The notes below the pieces were generated by a model. It saw only the letters and a list, made by a program, of their open reading frames with translations, did not search any database and was not told where the DNA came from. A stretch of 64,000 nt of DNA, from NCBI RefSeq assembly GCF_032883915.1, contig NZ_CP120717.1, positions 3,665,697 through 3,729,696 on the forward strand, written 5' to 3'. The position numbers were made by a program, and so were the translations under genes. The DNA is from Endozoicomonas sp. 8E (GTDB lineage Bacteria; Pseudomonadota; Gammaproteobacteria; Pseudomonadales; Endozoicomonadaceae). Below, piece after piece: positions 19,571-27,958 of this stretch (within the stretch, counting starts at the first letter, position 1; each line of letters begins with the position of its first letter).

Positions 19571-20204
19571 CATCATATGTTGACTCATTAAAACTCACAA
19601 CAGTTAACGATGTATTTGTTGAAGCCTGGAGGGAAAAATTTTGAGGAGCAAGAGTAAAGTTAAAGTAGAAATTTGGAGTTTGTTTAATGTAGATATTTTT
19701 TTCCGGGAAGCTACATTGATGTGTTATACCGCAAAGAGATTGGTTTTGTGCAATATTACTAATATTTGGCTGTAGGTTCAATTGAAATTCTGCCCCCACA
19801 GAACCAACTAAACCTACTTCCCTCCATTGACCGTGTATCACTACACCTTCGTGTGAAATAGTTGCATCACCGAAGAGTCCTATAGGTGACTTCCAACAGC
19901 CTGAGAGGTCACAAAGGATACCGCTCACAAATGTTTCAACATATGAAATGTTATAACCGGTTTCATAAAAATACACTTGTCCGACTGCATGGAAGTTTGC
20001 TAAAGAAGAACCGTCTCTCTCAGATATTGTTGTGTTTGCTGAAAAGGTATTATCGTCGTTTAACTTATCTATTTTCAGGGTTCGCAAATATGTGTCTCTG
20101 AGGTTTTCACTTATCGAATAACCCTTCCAAAAGCCTAACTGACCATAAGAACTAGATGAAATAAGAGTCAAACATACCAGCAATGAGCATATGTAGCATT
20201 TCAT
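19548..20204 (-). CDS. Putative secreted protein of unknown family
   Basis: As it stands the frame encodes 218 residues. MKCYICSLLVCLTLISSSSYG is a clear signal peptide, so an earlier in-frame ATG at 20249 is rejected. The mature part is polar and beta-rich, with paired Cys (ILCDLSGCW; CGITHQC) suggesting a disulfide-bonded extracytoplasmic domain. The last residues (VFLRFSH) probably follow a frameshift in a seven-T run, since a coherent coding sequence continues in another frame to 19336. Base composition is more A+T-rich than the core genes on either side. With the attC-like site just upstream it may be a mobile gene cassette. The function is unknown. Confidence 0.65.
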   Translation of the reverse strand: MKCYICSLLVCLTLISSSSYGQLGFWKGYSISENLRDTYLRTLKIDKLNDDNTFSANTTISERDGSSLANFHAVGQVYFYETGYNISYVETFVSGILCDLSGCWKSPIGLFGDATISHEGVVIHGQWREVGLVGSVGAEFQLNLQPNISNIAQNQSLCGITHQCSFPEKNIYIKQTPNFYFNFTLAPQNFSLQASTNTSLTVVSFNESTYDVFLRFSH

Positions 20205-20263
20205 TTTTATGCACCAAGACACTAAAGTAAGACGTGGTATAGCAGGCAATACTTATTTTAGCC

Positions 20264-20322
20264 ACATAACGCTGGGTCCAGCTGCTGTGCCGACCGCAGT
20301 CAGCTGGAGCCACATGTTAGGC
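20264..20322 (-). repeat. attC-like recombination site
   Basis: Read on the minus strand the site begins GCCTAAC (20322-20316, fitting RYYYAAC) and ends GTTATGT (close to GTTRRRY). Inner arms TCCAGCTG and CAGCTGGA pair, with a single extra base beside one arm and an unpaired spacer between inner and outer arms. These are features of integron attC sites. A short open frame ends 8 bases before it and the secreted-protein gene starts 60 bases after it, the spacing expected of cassettes. No integrase gene is in the window. Confidence 0.55.
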
Positions 20323-20329
20323 TCGTTCT

Positions 20330-20464
20330 TTATTCTTGCAGATGTTTTCTTTGTATAAACGCGAGCTCTTCCTCTAACTTTTGTGATTTGAGAAGTTGGT
20401 TTTGATAAGAAGACACCGATTTATTTAAATGATGTTCAGACTGACCTATTGCATCATAAGTCAC
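20330..20464 (-). pseudogene. Truncated open frame ending at the attC-like site
   Basis: From a possible GTG at 20464 the minus strand encodes 44 residues ending LLKSQKLEEELAFIQRKHLQE, a helical, coiled-coil-like end, with the stop at 20330-20332. It overlaps the start region of the plus-strand gene at 20512 and lacks a plausible N-terminus. It looks like the 3' end of a cassette gene cut off where the array joins the chromosome. Confidence 0.4.
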
Positions 20465-20511
20465 AATGCTGCATGATTTCTCCCTCTTATACGCTATTTA
20501 TGGAACGAACT

Positions 20512-20754
20512 ATGGCTGCATCGTTTTTGGAAATTGTGGAACTTCCAACAGGAGAGATTGTTCTGCGACGCAGTGATGACGAGGGTGAGCCCCTGCTGAC
20601 TATGAAGTTTTCAGAGGAAGCCAAACAGTATCTTGAAGGGGACCATCTGCAAGTGGCAAAGGTCATGTTTGATGCTGGCATGCGCGAAGTTGCTGAACTC
20701 ACTCGTCCGCAATCCTCCGAAGAAGAGATTCCTGAGAACAGAGTACTGCATTGA
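20512..20754 (+). CDS. Small conserved hypothetical protein
   Basis: The 80-residue acidic protein reads MAASFLEIVELPTGEIVLRR, then LLTMKFSEEAKQYLEGDHLQVAKVMFDAGM and an acidic tail. A short protein of this type lies next to sulA-lexA in pseudomonads, as I recall (PA3009-like); no function is known. ATG 20512 is preferred because GGAAC lies about six bases upstream and homologues start similarly; ATG 20500 is the alternative. It converges with sulA, 26 bp away. Confidence 0.7.
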   Translation: MAASFLEIVELPTGEIVLRRSDDEGEPLLTMKFSEEAKQYLEGDHLQVAKVMFDAGMREVAELTRPQSSEEEIPENRVLH

Positions 20755-20780
20755 CTCTATTTTCATGAAAATGACAGGCA

Positions 20781-21275
20781 TCATGCAACCTGTCTGCTGC
20801 GAATAGCCAGCCCCTGACACTGTCCATTCCTGGCTGCGCTTTCAAGCTTACTTAACCACCCTTTATCCAAATGTCCCAGCCAACTGATGACTGTGTGGCT
20901 GGTTCCGGATGCCAGCGCTTTTCTGGTGAGCTCCAATGTCTGATTAATATTGTTGGAGCTAAAGATTTGCACCTTGTCATGATTTAAATCGCAATTCTTT
21001 AACCAGTGCAGGGTTCTGTTGTCTGATTTATCGGTCAGAATCAAGGTCAACCAACGATCACTGTCGCTGGAAAGCTGACTGAGAATGGGTGTCAGGAGCT
21101 GTTCGGCCTGCCAGGGTTGGCCTGACAGAATGAGTTCATTAATACTGGGTTTCAGAGAATTTTTAGTTTTCCCTGATAAAGTCTTTTTCAGGGGAGGGCG
21201 GTTATTACAAACTTTATTGGTCTGAAAGCTTGAGGCTGAAAAATTGTGCCTTTCACTGCTTGTTCGGTACAGCAT
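20781..21275 (-). CDS. sulA: SOS cell division inhibitor SulA-like
   Basis: The 164-residue protein has a SulA-type C-terminal core: WQAEQLLTPILSQLSSDSDRWLTLI, then LKNCDLNHDKVQIFSS, ALASGTSHTVISWLG and the terminal LESAARNGQCQGLAIRSR. SulA binds FtsZ and halts septation during SOS. The N-terminal ~45 residues are polar and poorly conserved. GGAGGAAG precedes ATG 21275. It lies 123 bp downstream of lexA on the same strand with no LexA box in between, so it is probably transcribed with lexA. Confidence 0.82.
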   Translation of the reverse strand: MLYRTSSERHNFSASSFQTNKVCNNRPPLKKTLSGKTKNSLKPSINELILSGQPWQAEQLLTPILSQLSSDSDRWLTLILTDKSDNRTLHWLKNCDLNHDKVQIFSSNNINQTLELTRKALASGTSHTVISWLGHLDKGWLSKLESAARNGQCQGLAIRSRQVA

Positions 21276-21398
21276 AAATTCTTCCTCCTGGCATAGCCCG
21301 GACGCTTTTTGTTATTCGCACTTCAGCGTAGTGGGGCTTAAACAACAGCCGCGGGTAGTGTCTTTGGAATAATGGTCAATAGCTCATCAAGTTCTGCT

Positions 21399-22001
21399 TC
21401 AGGACTGATTTCTGATGACTCCGACACTTAAACCTTCGATCGCAAAAACATCCTGAGTGAGATCAACGACTATGGTTTCGAATTCGTCGTTTTCCGGATG
21501 CAGCAATATTCTGTTTTTTTGTTTCTCGAATCTTTTCACGGTGACATCATCTTCAATCCGTGCGACGACAACCTGACCGTTTCGAACATCTGTTGTCTTG
21601 TGAACGGCCAGCAGGTCACCATCAAGAATCCCGACGTCCTTCATGCTCATCCCTTTCACTCTCAGCAGGAAGTCTGCCGACGGATTGAAGAAAGCGGGGT
21701 TGAGCATAAGGTGGTCTTCGATATGTTCCTGGGCGAGGATCGGGTTACCGGCAGCAACCTGCCCAATAATCGGAAGGCCTTCAGGCTGGCTGTCTGGAAT
21801 GCGGATACCACGGGAGGCTCCGGGGGTAATCTCGATAGCGCCTTTACGGGCCAGCGCCCTGAGATGTTCTTCTGCAGCATTAGGTGAGCGAAAGCCGAAA
21901 GTCTTGGCGATTTCGGCCCTGGTGGGTGGGAAACCTGTCTCTTCAATATGAGATTTGATCAGGTCCAGTATCTCGGATTGCCGTTTAGTCAGTTTGATCA
22001 T
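21399..22001 (-). CDS. lexA: LexA repressor, SOS regulator
   Basis: The 200-residue repressor-protease has an N-terminal winged helix ([22 protein letters not shown]). The self-cleavage bond is A84-G85 in QVAAGNP; the catalytic Ser is S118 in KGMSMKD and the Lys is K155 in DVTVKRF. All key residues are present. ATG 22001 is chosen over a GTG at 22007. Two perfect LexA boxes lie just upstream, so it is autoregulated. The downstream gene is sulA. Confidence 0.97.
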   Translation of the reverse strand: MIKLTKRQSEILDLIKSHIEETGFPPTRAEIAKTFGFRSPNAAEEHLRALARKGAIEITPGASRGIRIPDSQPEGLPIIGQVAAGNPILAQEHIEDHLMLNPAFFNPSADFLLRVKGMSMKDVGILDGDLLAVHKTTDVRNGQVVVARIEDDVTVKRFEKQKNRILLHPENDEFETIVVDLTQDVFAIEGLSVGVIRNQS

Positions 22002-22012
22002 GGTCACTCAAT

Positions 22013-22047
22013 CTGTTTTTTTATACAGTATCTGTGATTATATACAG
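22013..22047 (-). promoter_or_regulatory. Two LexA boxes before lexA
   Basis: CTGT-N8-ACAG occurs at 22013-22028 and again at 22032-22047, both perfect and 19 bp apart. The second overlaps the -10 hexamer of the lexA promoter. Tandem operators are typical of lexA autoregulation. Confidence 0.92.
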
Positions 22048-22064
22048 TATTTCTGTCCTGGCAA
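22037..22064 (-). promoter_or_regulatory. lexA promoter
   Basis: On the minus strand TTGCCA (22064-22059) and TATAAT (22042-22037) are separated by 16 bp. The -10 is inside a LexA box, explaining repression. Confidence 0.65.
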
Positions 22065-22192
22065 GTTATTATGGCTGGGACGATGAGCAAAAACAAACAA
22101 CAGGGTTGTCAATGGTGCAGATGCGGCATGCTTTGCCACTATACTGATGAACTGTTGACTGAAATTCGCAAGCTACTTCTCTGAAGCTTTTT

Positions 22193-22229
22193 TGAATAAA
22201 AAATCCGGAGATGGTTAATCTCCGGATTT
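22193..22229 (-). terminator. Terminator of serpin gene 1
   Basis: A perfect 12-bp stem AAATCCGGAGAT / ATCTCCGGATTT (22201-22212 with 22218-22229) is followed on the minus strand by TTTTTTATTC. It lies 15 bp after the gene stop. A near-identical hairpin follows serpin gene 2. Confidence 0.9.
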
Positions 22230-22243
22230 GGCATTTTATTTAT

Positions 22244-23968
22244 TTATGATTGTGTAGAAGTTAATTTATTTCGCAGTGTATCCCAGGCATCACGTGAAAC
22301 TTCTACTTCAAAACCATCATAAGTATGCCAAACTTTAACAAAACTATCATATTCGTAACCAAGCCATTCTAATATTTCTTCTTTGATTTCAAAGGCGTTT
22401 TCCTTAATATCAGTTTCGATAACTAATTTAGAATTAAATGCATTGGCACTTTTGACATTAAAATCCCCTTTCGGGTCAATCCTATGTTGTATTAGTTTAC
22501 TCACATCAACACTTTCATCGTCAGACAACCTATATTTTAAAGAATTAATAGTTTCTTCAATAATTTTTGCGTCTTTTTTTGATTCAAGTATTTTTCTGTA
22601 ATTTGTATTATTTTCGATGGGTGTCATTTCGCTGTCAGCTACCAAGTCATTAGGATTCGCTCTTTTATCAGATTTCAAATCATTAGATTTCAAGCTTTCA
22701 GCTGAGTTTTTCCCGGCCGCATAAAATTCTAAAAAACTGCCATCTTTAATCAGCATCTCCACCAACCGATTGCCTTGTCCATCTACAATGGCAATGTAAC
22801 CAGGGGAGACAAAATGAAAGTGTGGTGGTTTTTTTGCACCGAAGCCTCTGAGCGTTCTTGTTGCGGCAGTGGCAACTTGACCATAAGCTCCCTCTTCATT
22901 AATGGATACTTTGGTCTTCTGAAGAATTTCCAGATCACAATTTGAGGGTTGGCCTAATCTTGTTAAATCTTCAGACTTTATGACATCGGCTCCAAATGTC
23001 TGAGAAATCTTTTCGAGTAAATTGGTGTCACAACTGCCGTCTATTTTTATTTTGGGTAGCATTAGATCCATCTTTTTTTTACGGCCATTTAATCCGTCAA
23101 TCAGGTGATTGATTGTATCAGAATCAAGGTTATTAATCCCTGTCGGACTGTCATCAGGCGTTATTATTGCGACTAATTTAAGATCTTCACCATTCACTGA
23201 TCGGAATTCTTTGCCAATGGCACCAAACTTTCTGTTATCAAAAAATTGAACATTTTCAGTTGATTTCATCATCTTGACGTTTTCAATCATACTTCCGTCT
23301 GCGCAAATAAATTTGCCTGAGGCAGTTTTTTCTTTAGAAAATGGACGCTCCCAGAAACCGTCGAATTCCATCACATTGCCAATTACCGTTTTAATCAGTT
23401 CTCGTCGAGCTTTAGAATGACCATGAAACAACTTTTTGATTTTTCCATTGGTCTTCTCTTTCACGAAGTCTTCTGCGACGTCGGCCAGGCACCTCTCATG
23501 GTCAGGACGTTCCAGCTTTTCGGTTTGATAACATTCAGACAGTATCTGATTAAGCTGCTCATTCATGACGGCAGAGGCAGAACCTATAAAGTTGGTACAA
23601 GACATTGCCTGTTTCAGATCCGGATCTTCGGCGTAAGGATGGTTTACACTGAATTCACCGAGTTTTTTATGGATTTGAGTCTCCAGCTCATCAGTTAATT
23701 GTTCTTCAGAGATACCCAGAACTGCTGCCTTCCTGGCTTTATCATCCATACACGCAAGAAGCATTCCCAAAACCGGAGCCAGACTGGTAGAAGACACTAC
23801 TTTGCTTTCGTCGTCCCTGACACCTTTAGCGCTGAGGATGCCTAATGACACTTTGTCCAGCAGTTTTTTAACAATATCAGAAGCTTGTGAGGTGGTCTCA
23901 AAGGATGAGTCTGGCAGATTAAATGGCTGCCACTGCGCCGTATTGATAGAAGGTCTGATAGAGTCCAT
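22244..23968 (-). CDS. Serpin-family protein 1 with C-terminal extension
   Basis: The 574-residue protein contains a serpin domain over about residues 20-410. Hallmarks are SLAPVLGMLLACMDDKARK (62-80), FVKEKTNGKIKKLF (168-181), VMEFDGFWERPFSKE (199-213), LMLPKIKID (302-310) and the hinge VSINEEGAYGQVATAAT (354-370). FVSPGYIAIVDGQGN follows. Counting from the hinge Glu as P17 places P1 at R374, which would suit a trypsin-like target. After residue ~470 comes an extra domain of about 100 residues shared with the two neighbours. There is no signal peptide. It is the last of three tandem paralogues reading away from psrA, with its own terminator. Protease inhibition is inferred from the family. 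Confidence 0.88.
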   Translation of the reverse strand: MDSIRPSINTAQWQPFNLPDSSFETTSQASDIVKKLLDKVSLGILSAKGVRDDESKVVSSTSLAPVLGMLLACMDDKARKAAVLGISEEQLTDELETQIHKKLGEFSVNHPYAEDPDLKQAMSCTNFIGSASAVMNEQLNQILSECYQTEKLERPDHERCLADVAEDFVKEKTNGKIKKLFHGHSKARRELIKTVIGNVMEFDGFWERPFSKEKTASGKFICADGSMIENVKMMKSTENVQFFDNRKFGAIGKEFRSVNGEDLKLVAIITPDDSPTGINNLDSDTINHLIDGLNGRKKKMDLMLPKIKIDGSCDTNLLEKISQTFGADVIKSEDLTRLGQPSNCDLEILQKTKVSINEEGAYGQVATAATRTLRGFGAKKPPHFHFVSPGYIAIVDGQGNRLVEMLIKDGSFLEFYAAGKNSAESLKSNDLKSDKRANPNDLVADSEMTPIENNTNYRKILESKKDAKIIEETINSLKYRLSDDESVDVSKLIQHRIDPKGDFNVKSANAFNSKLVIETDIKENAFEIKEEILEWLGYEYDSFVKVWHTYDGFEVEVSRDAWDTLRNKLTSTQS

Positions 23969-24295
23969 AGTCTTCTCTCCTTTTCCTGATACAAATTAAT
24001 TAGTGAGAATAAACTCACTGCTTCCATGCTGAGCAAATAGACATAAATGTTGAGTTGCAGCATTGCCATTACTAATTGATATTAAAGTATTTCCTTTCTC
24101 TGAAATCACTGACCGGTTAGTTAGTTACGATAACACCTTATTCCCTGCAATAGAGTCTGGTTGCCATAGTGGAGGTATCTCTGCCCGAAAACTTTAATTG
24201 TCCGTCTTTGTAACCTATGGGGACCACTATAGGTTAAGCTTTTGTTAATAAAAAATCCGGAGGTGGTTAATCTCCGGATTTGGCATTGTATATAT
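23969..24295. other. Gap between serpin genes 1 and 2
   Basis: There is no gene here. It holds the terminator of serpin gene 2 and the leader of serpin gene 1. A block near 24107-24160 (ACCGGTTAGT, then GTTACGATAAC) is repeated upstream of serpin gene 3 at about 28093-28135. Another block (AACTCACTGC) is shared by all three leaders, suggesting common control. Confidence 0.55.
24245..24281 (-). terminator. Terminator of serpin gene 2
   Basis: AAATCCGGAG at 24253-24262 pairs with CTCCGGATTT at 24272-24281, followed on the minus strand by a T-rich stretch. It is nearly identical to the hairpin at 22193-22229. A degenerate version (ACTCCGGAGC) follows serpin gene 3 at about 26200. Confidence 0.85.
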
Positions 24296-26038
24296 CTATG
24301 ATTGTTTAGAAGTTAATTTCTCCCGAATTGTATCCCAGGCAGAAAATGAAATATCTACCTTAAAGCGATTAGAATCCTCCCAAATTTCAATAAAACATTG
24401 ATTTTTGTAATTAAGCCATTCTATTATTTTTTCTTTGATTTTAATGGCGTTTTCCTTGCTGTCAGTTTTGATAGATAATTCAGATTTAGTTGCATCAGCA
24501 CTTTTGATATTAAATTCCCCATTCGGATCAAAACTATGATGTATTAATGCGCTTACATCAAGACTCAAAAAATATTTATCATCATTTAACTTGTCTTTTA
24601 TAGATTGAATAGTTTTTTCAGTTGTTTTTACGTCTATTTTGGATGCAAATCTTTTTGTGTGATCTGTAGAATTTTCCATAGAAGTTCTTTTGCTATCAGC
24701 TATCAAGTCATTAGGTTTCAAACTTTTATCAGCTTTCATGTCATTAGATTTCAAAGTTTTAGCTGAGTTTTCTTCGCCTGGATAAAATTCAAAAAAGTCG
24801 CCATCCTTAACGATTAACTCAAGTAACCGATTACCTTTTTTGTCTACAATGGCCATGTAACCAGGGCAGACAAAACCAAAGCTGGGGATTTTAGAAAGAC
24901 CCCTTTCAGTAATTTCTGCCTTAGTTGCAACCTTGCCTCGAGCACCTTCTTCATCAATGGTTGTTGTGATCTTCTGAAAAACCTTAAAATCATGATTCCA
25001 AAAGTTGCCGAGTCTTGATAAGTCTTCTGCGCGTATTACATCGGTTCCAAATTCCTTGCAAATTTTCTCGAGTAATTGAGAATCACAACTGTTTTCTATC
25101 TTTATTTTAGGTAGTGTTATATGAAATTTGGCTTTATTGCGATTTAAACCGTCAATCAGATAATCAATTGTTCCGGAATCAAGTCTGTTAATTGCTGTCG
25201 CACTTTCTTTTTGCGGTGTTATCGCAACTAATTTAAGCTCTTCTCCATTCGCAGATCGGAAATTTTTGGCAATGGCACCAAATATATTATTAAAAGAATA
25301 GTGACAGACTTCTGTCATTCTCATCATCTTGACATTATCAATACGAGTTCCATCTGCACATAGAAATGAACGCGCGCATGTATTTTTTAGAGGAAACGTA
25401 TGCTCCCAGCTACACAGGAATTCCATCACATTACCTATGACCGCTGAAATTTTATCCAGTTGAGTTTTCGAATAACCTTCAAACAACTTTTTAATTCTTC
25501 CATTGGTTTTCTCATTAATGAAATCTTCTGTAACTTTCCCTATGCAACTGTCATGACACTCCAACTTTTTAGTTTGATAGCATTCAGACAGATTCTGTTC
25601 AAACTGCTCATTTCTGGTAGCATCCCTGGTCGCTATAAAGTTAGCGCAAAAGACTGCCTGATCTTCATCACCATGATTACCGTAAGAGTGGTCTTTGCTG
25701 AATTCACCGAGTTTTTTATGGATTTCAGTCTCCAGCTCATCGGTTAAGGATTCTTCGGGGATTCCGAGAATCAATGCCTTTCTGGCTTTATCATCCATAC
25801 TCAACAGAATCATACCCACTACCGGAGTCAGGCTGACAGAAGAGACTACCTTGCTTTTGTCGTCTTTTTCACCTTGAGTACACAAGATCGCTAGTGACAG
25901 TTTATTCATTAGTTTTTTAACAATCTTTGAAGCCTGTGAGGTGATCTCGAAGGAAGTTGCTGGTATATTAGATGGCTGCCATTGCATAGTTTGGCTTAAA
26001 GATCTAGTTGTTCCGGTTGAGTGGGTAAAAGAGTCCAT
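24296..26038 (-). CDS. Serpin-family protein 2 with C-terminal extension
   Basis: The 580-residue paralogue of its neighbours has serpin landmarks SLTPVVGMILLSMDDKARK (69-87), FINEKTNGRIKKLF (173-186), LPKIKIENSCD (309-319) and the hinge TTIDEEGARGKVATKAE (359-375), then FVCPGYMAIVDKKGN. Taking the hinge Glu (363) as P17 gives P1 at R379 followed by Gly, again a trypsin-like specificity. The hinge has Arg and Lys at positions usually small and may be less efficient. The C-terminal ~100 residues form the shared extension. No signal peptide is seen. It is A+T-rich compared with the lexA and psrA genes on either side of the cluster. Confidence 0.87.
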   Translation of the reverse strand: MDSFTHSTGTTRSLSQTMQWQPSNIPATSFEITSQASKIVKKLMNKLSLAILCTQGEKDDKSKVVSSVSLTPVVGMILLSMDDKARKALILGIPEESLTDELETEIHKKLGEFSKDHSYGNHGDEDQAVFCANFIATRDATRNEQFEQNLSECYQTKKLECHDSCIGKVTEDFINEKTNGRIKKLFEGYSKTQLDKISAVIGNVMEFLCSWEHTFPLKNTCARSFLCADGTRIDNVKMMRMTEVCHYSFNNIFGAIAKNFRSANGEELKLVAITPQKESATAINRLDSGTIDYLIDGLNRNKAKFHITLPKIKIENSCDSQLLEKICKEFGTDVIRAEDLSRLGNFWNHDFKVFQKITTTIDEEGARGKVATKAEITERGLSKIPSFGFVCPGYMAIVDKKGNRLLELIVKDGDFFEFYPGEENSAKTLKSNDMKADKSLKPNDLIADSKRTSMENSTDHTKRFASKIDVKTTEKTIQSIKDKLNDDKYFLSLDVSALIHHSFDPNGEFNIKSADATKSELSIKTDSKENAIKIKEKIIEWLNYKNQCFIEIWEDSNRFKVDISFSAWDTIREKLTSKQS

Positions 26039-26242
26039 AGTATTCTCTCCTTGGTTGCTACAAATTAAGTGAGAATAAACTCACTGCTTCCATGCTATTG
26101 CAAATAGCCATAAATGACGATTACAGCATTGTCAGGCTTTACTGAAATATCGGTTGGGTTTGTCGTGTTTACTATGCTTAGAAACTGTTGCTAATAAAAA
26201 ACTCCGGAGCTGATCAGTCCCTGAATTTAGCATTATATTTAT

Positions 26243-27958
26243 TCACGATTTACTAGCAGTTAACTTTTTCAGCAGAGTATCCCATGCATTAGATTTAACT
26301 TCAACTCTAAAATATTCGATAAAATTTTCAAACCTAAATAAATCCTTATATTCTTCTCCAATTAATTCTAATATTCTTTTTTTAAGATTTTTGGCGTCAT
26401 CCAAAGAAGCGACATCGATATCTAGTTCGGGTAAGCACTTTACCCGAGCGTTAATAATATCAAGCTCTTCATCCTGGTTAAATCTATGTTGTATTAAAAT
26501 AGTCATATCACCATAGCGAAGAGGATTGGAAAGAAACTCATTGATTCTAATTTCAATAGCGTCTTCAATATTTTTTATATTATTTGCGCTTTTTTGAACT
26601 GCGTACCATCTAGCATCAAATGTATAGTTTCTTTTGGGAGTTAGATCATCATCGCTATCGGAGTCATCAAAGCTATCAGAGTCATCAAAGCTATCAAACA
26701 TCAGATCGTCAGAGTCCTGGTTTTCCACGGTTTCCAAAAATCTGTCATCCTTAATGACCAAATCAAGCAACCGATTACCTTCTGAGTCTACAATGCCAAT
26801 GTAGCCAGGGCATAGAAATTCAAAGTCAGGGATTTCAGGATCGTCCTTTACGGTGGTTTTTTCGGCATTGGTAACTGGCTTGCAAGCATCTTGTTCATCA
26901 ACGGTTACTGTAATGTTCTGAATCATATTTAAATTTTGGTCTGCCTGTTCGCCTAATTTTGATAAATCTCCTGCTACTAGTGTGTTGATTTCACATGCCT
27001 GATGAATTCTTTTGAATAATTGGTTTTCACAAGTTTCCATGTTTATTTTTGGTAGCTTTACGTTTAATGTCATTTTATTATCATTTAATCTTTCAATCAG
27101 GTGATCAATTGTTTCAGAATCAAGAAGTGTAATTAAGAACGTAGATTCAATACGCGGTTTTATTGCGACCAATCTAAGGTTTTCTCCATTTATAGATTTT
27201 AATTCTTTGGCAATGGCAATGAATTTTCCGTTGTCAGCAATTGGGAAATTATCAGTTGTACTCATCATCTTAACTTTCTTTAAATCAATTTCAGTTGTAC
27301 ACATAAAATTGCCCGTGGTGATTTTATCTGAAGATAGACTTGTCTCCCAGATGCCCTGGAAATCGAAACTCATCGCATTAACTATGGCCGCTGTAATTTC
27401 ATGCCGTTGAGCTTCAGAATAACCATCAAACAAGCTGTTAATTTTGCCATTGGTTTTCTCCTTAATGTATGTTTCTGTGACGTCCGCTACGCAACTGACA
27501 TGACACTCAAGTTCGGTTTGATAACATTCAGACAGCCTCTTTTCAAACTGCTCATTCCTGCTGGCATCTTTAATCGCTATAAAGTTAGTACAAGAGATTG
27601 CCTGTTTTTGACCAGGATGCTTAACGTAAGCGTGGTTTACACTGAGCTGGCCGAGTTCTTTGTGGATTTCAGTCTCCAGCTCATCCGTTAAGGCTTCTAC
27701 GGGGATTCCCAGAATCATTGCCTTCTTGTCTTTATCATCCATGCTCGCCAGAAGCATGCCAAGATTGGCAGCCAGGCCAACAGAAGACAGCGCTATACTT
27801 GATTCGCCGGTAAAGTCCAGAATTGAGAATTTTACTCTATCCATCAGATTTTTAACGACCTGAGAAGCCACTACGGTGATCTTGGAGGATGTGTCTGGCA
27901 GATTTAATGGCTGCGGTGACAGTGATGTTCGTTCTATTGAATATCCGAGAGGTTGCAT
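26243..27958 (-). CDS. Serpin-family protein 3, degenerate reactive loop
   Basis: The 571-residue member of the trio keeps GLAANLGMLLASMDDKDKK (61-79), YIKEKTNGKINSLF (164-177), VKLPKINME (300-308) and FLCPGYIGIVDSEGN. The hinge reads VTVDEQDACKPVTNAEK: the usual Gly is Gln and the small residues are replaced by Asp, Cys, Lys and Pro. Loop insertion needed for inhibition is therefore doubtful. A Ser/Asp-rich repeat (DSFDDSDSFDDSDSDDD) lies before the shared C-terminal domain. It has probably diverged in role. It is the first gene of the cluster, adjoining psrA divergently. Confidence 0.85.
   Translation of the reverse strand: MQPLGYSIERTSLSPQPLNLPDTSSKITVVASQVVKNLMDRVKFSILDFTGESSIALSSVGLAANLGMLLASMDDKDKKAMILGIPVEALTDELETEIHKELGQLSVNHAYVKHPGQKQAISCTNFIAIKDASRNEQFEKRLSECYQTELECHVSCVADVTETYIKEKTNGKINSLFDGYSEAQRHEITAAIVNAMSFDFQGIWETSLSSDKITTGNFMCTTEIDLKKVKMMSTTDNFPIADNGKFIAIAKELKSINGENLRLVAIKPRIESTFLITLLDSETIDHLIERLNDNKMTLNVKLPKINMETCENQLFKRIHQACEINTLVAGDLSKLGEQADQNLNMIQNITVTVDEQDACKPVTNAEKTTVKDDPEIPDFEFLCPGYIGIVDSEGNRLLDLVIKDDRFLETVENQDSDDLMFDSFDDSDSFDDSDSDDDLTPKRNYTFDARWYAVQKSANNIKNIEDAIEIRINEFLSNPLRYGDMTILIQHRFNQDEELDIINARVKCLPELDIDVASLDDAKNLKKRILELIGEEYKDLFRFENFIEYFRVEVKSNAWDTLLKKLTASKS

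Noticed and set aside
22244-27958. Serpin genes as type III effectors or Sec-exported proteins
   Set aside because: No N-terminal signal peptide is visible and type III signals cannot be read reliably from sequence, so no export route is claimed.
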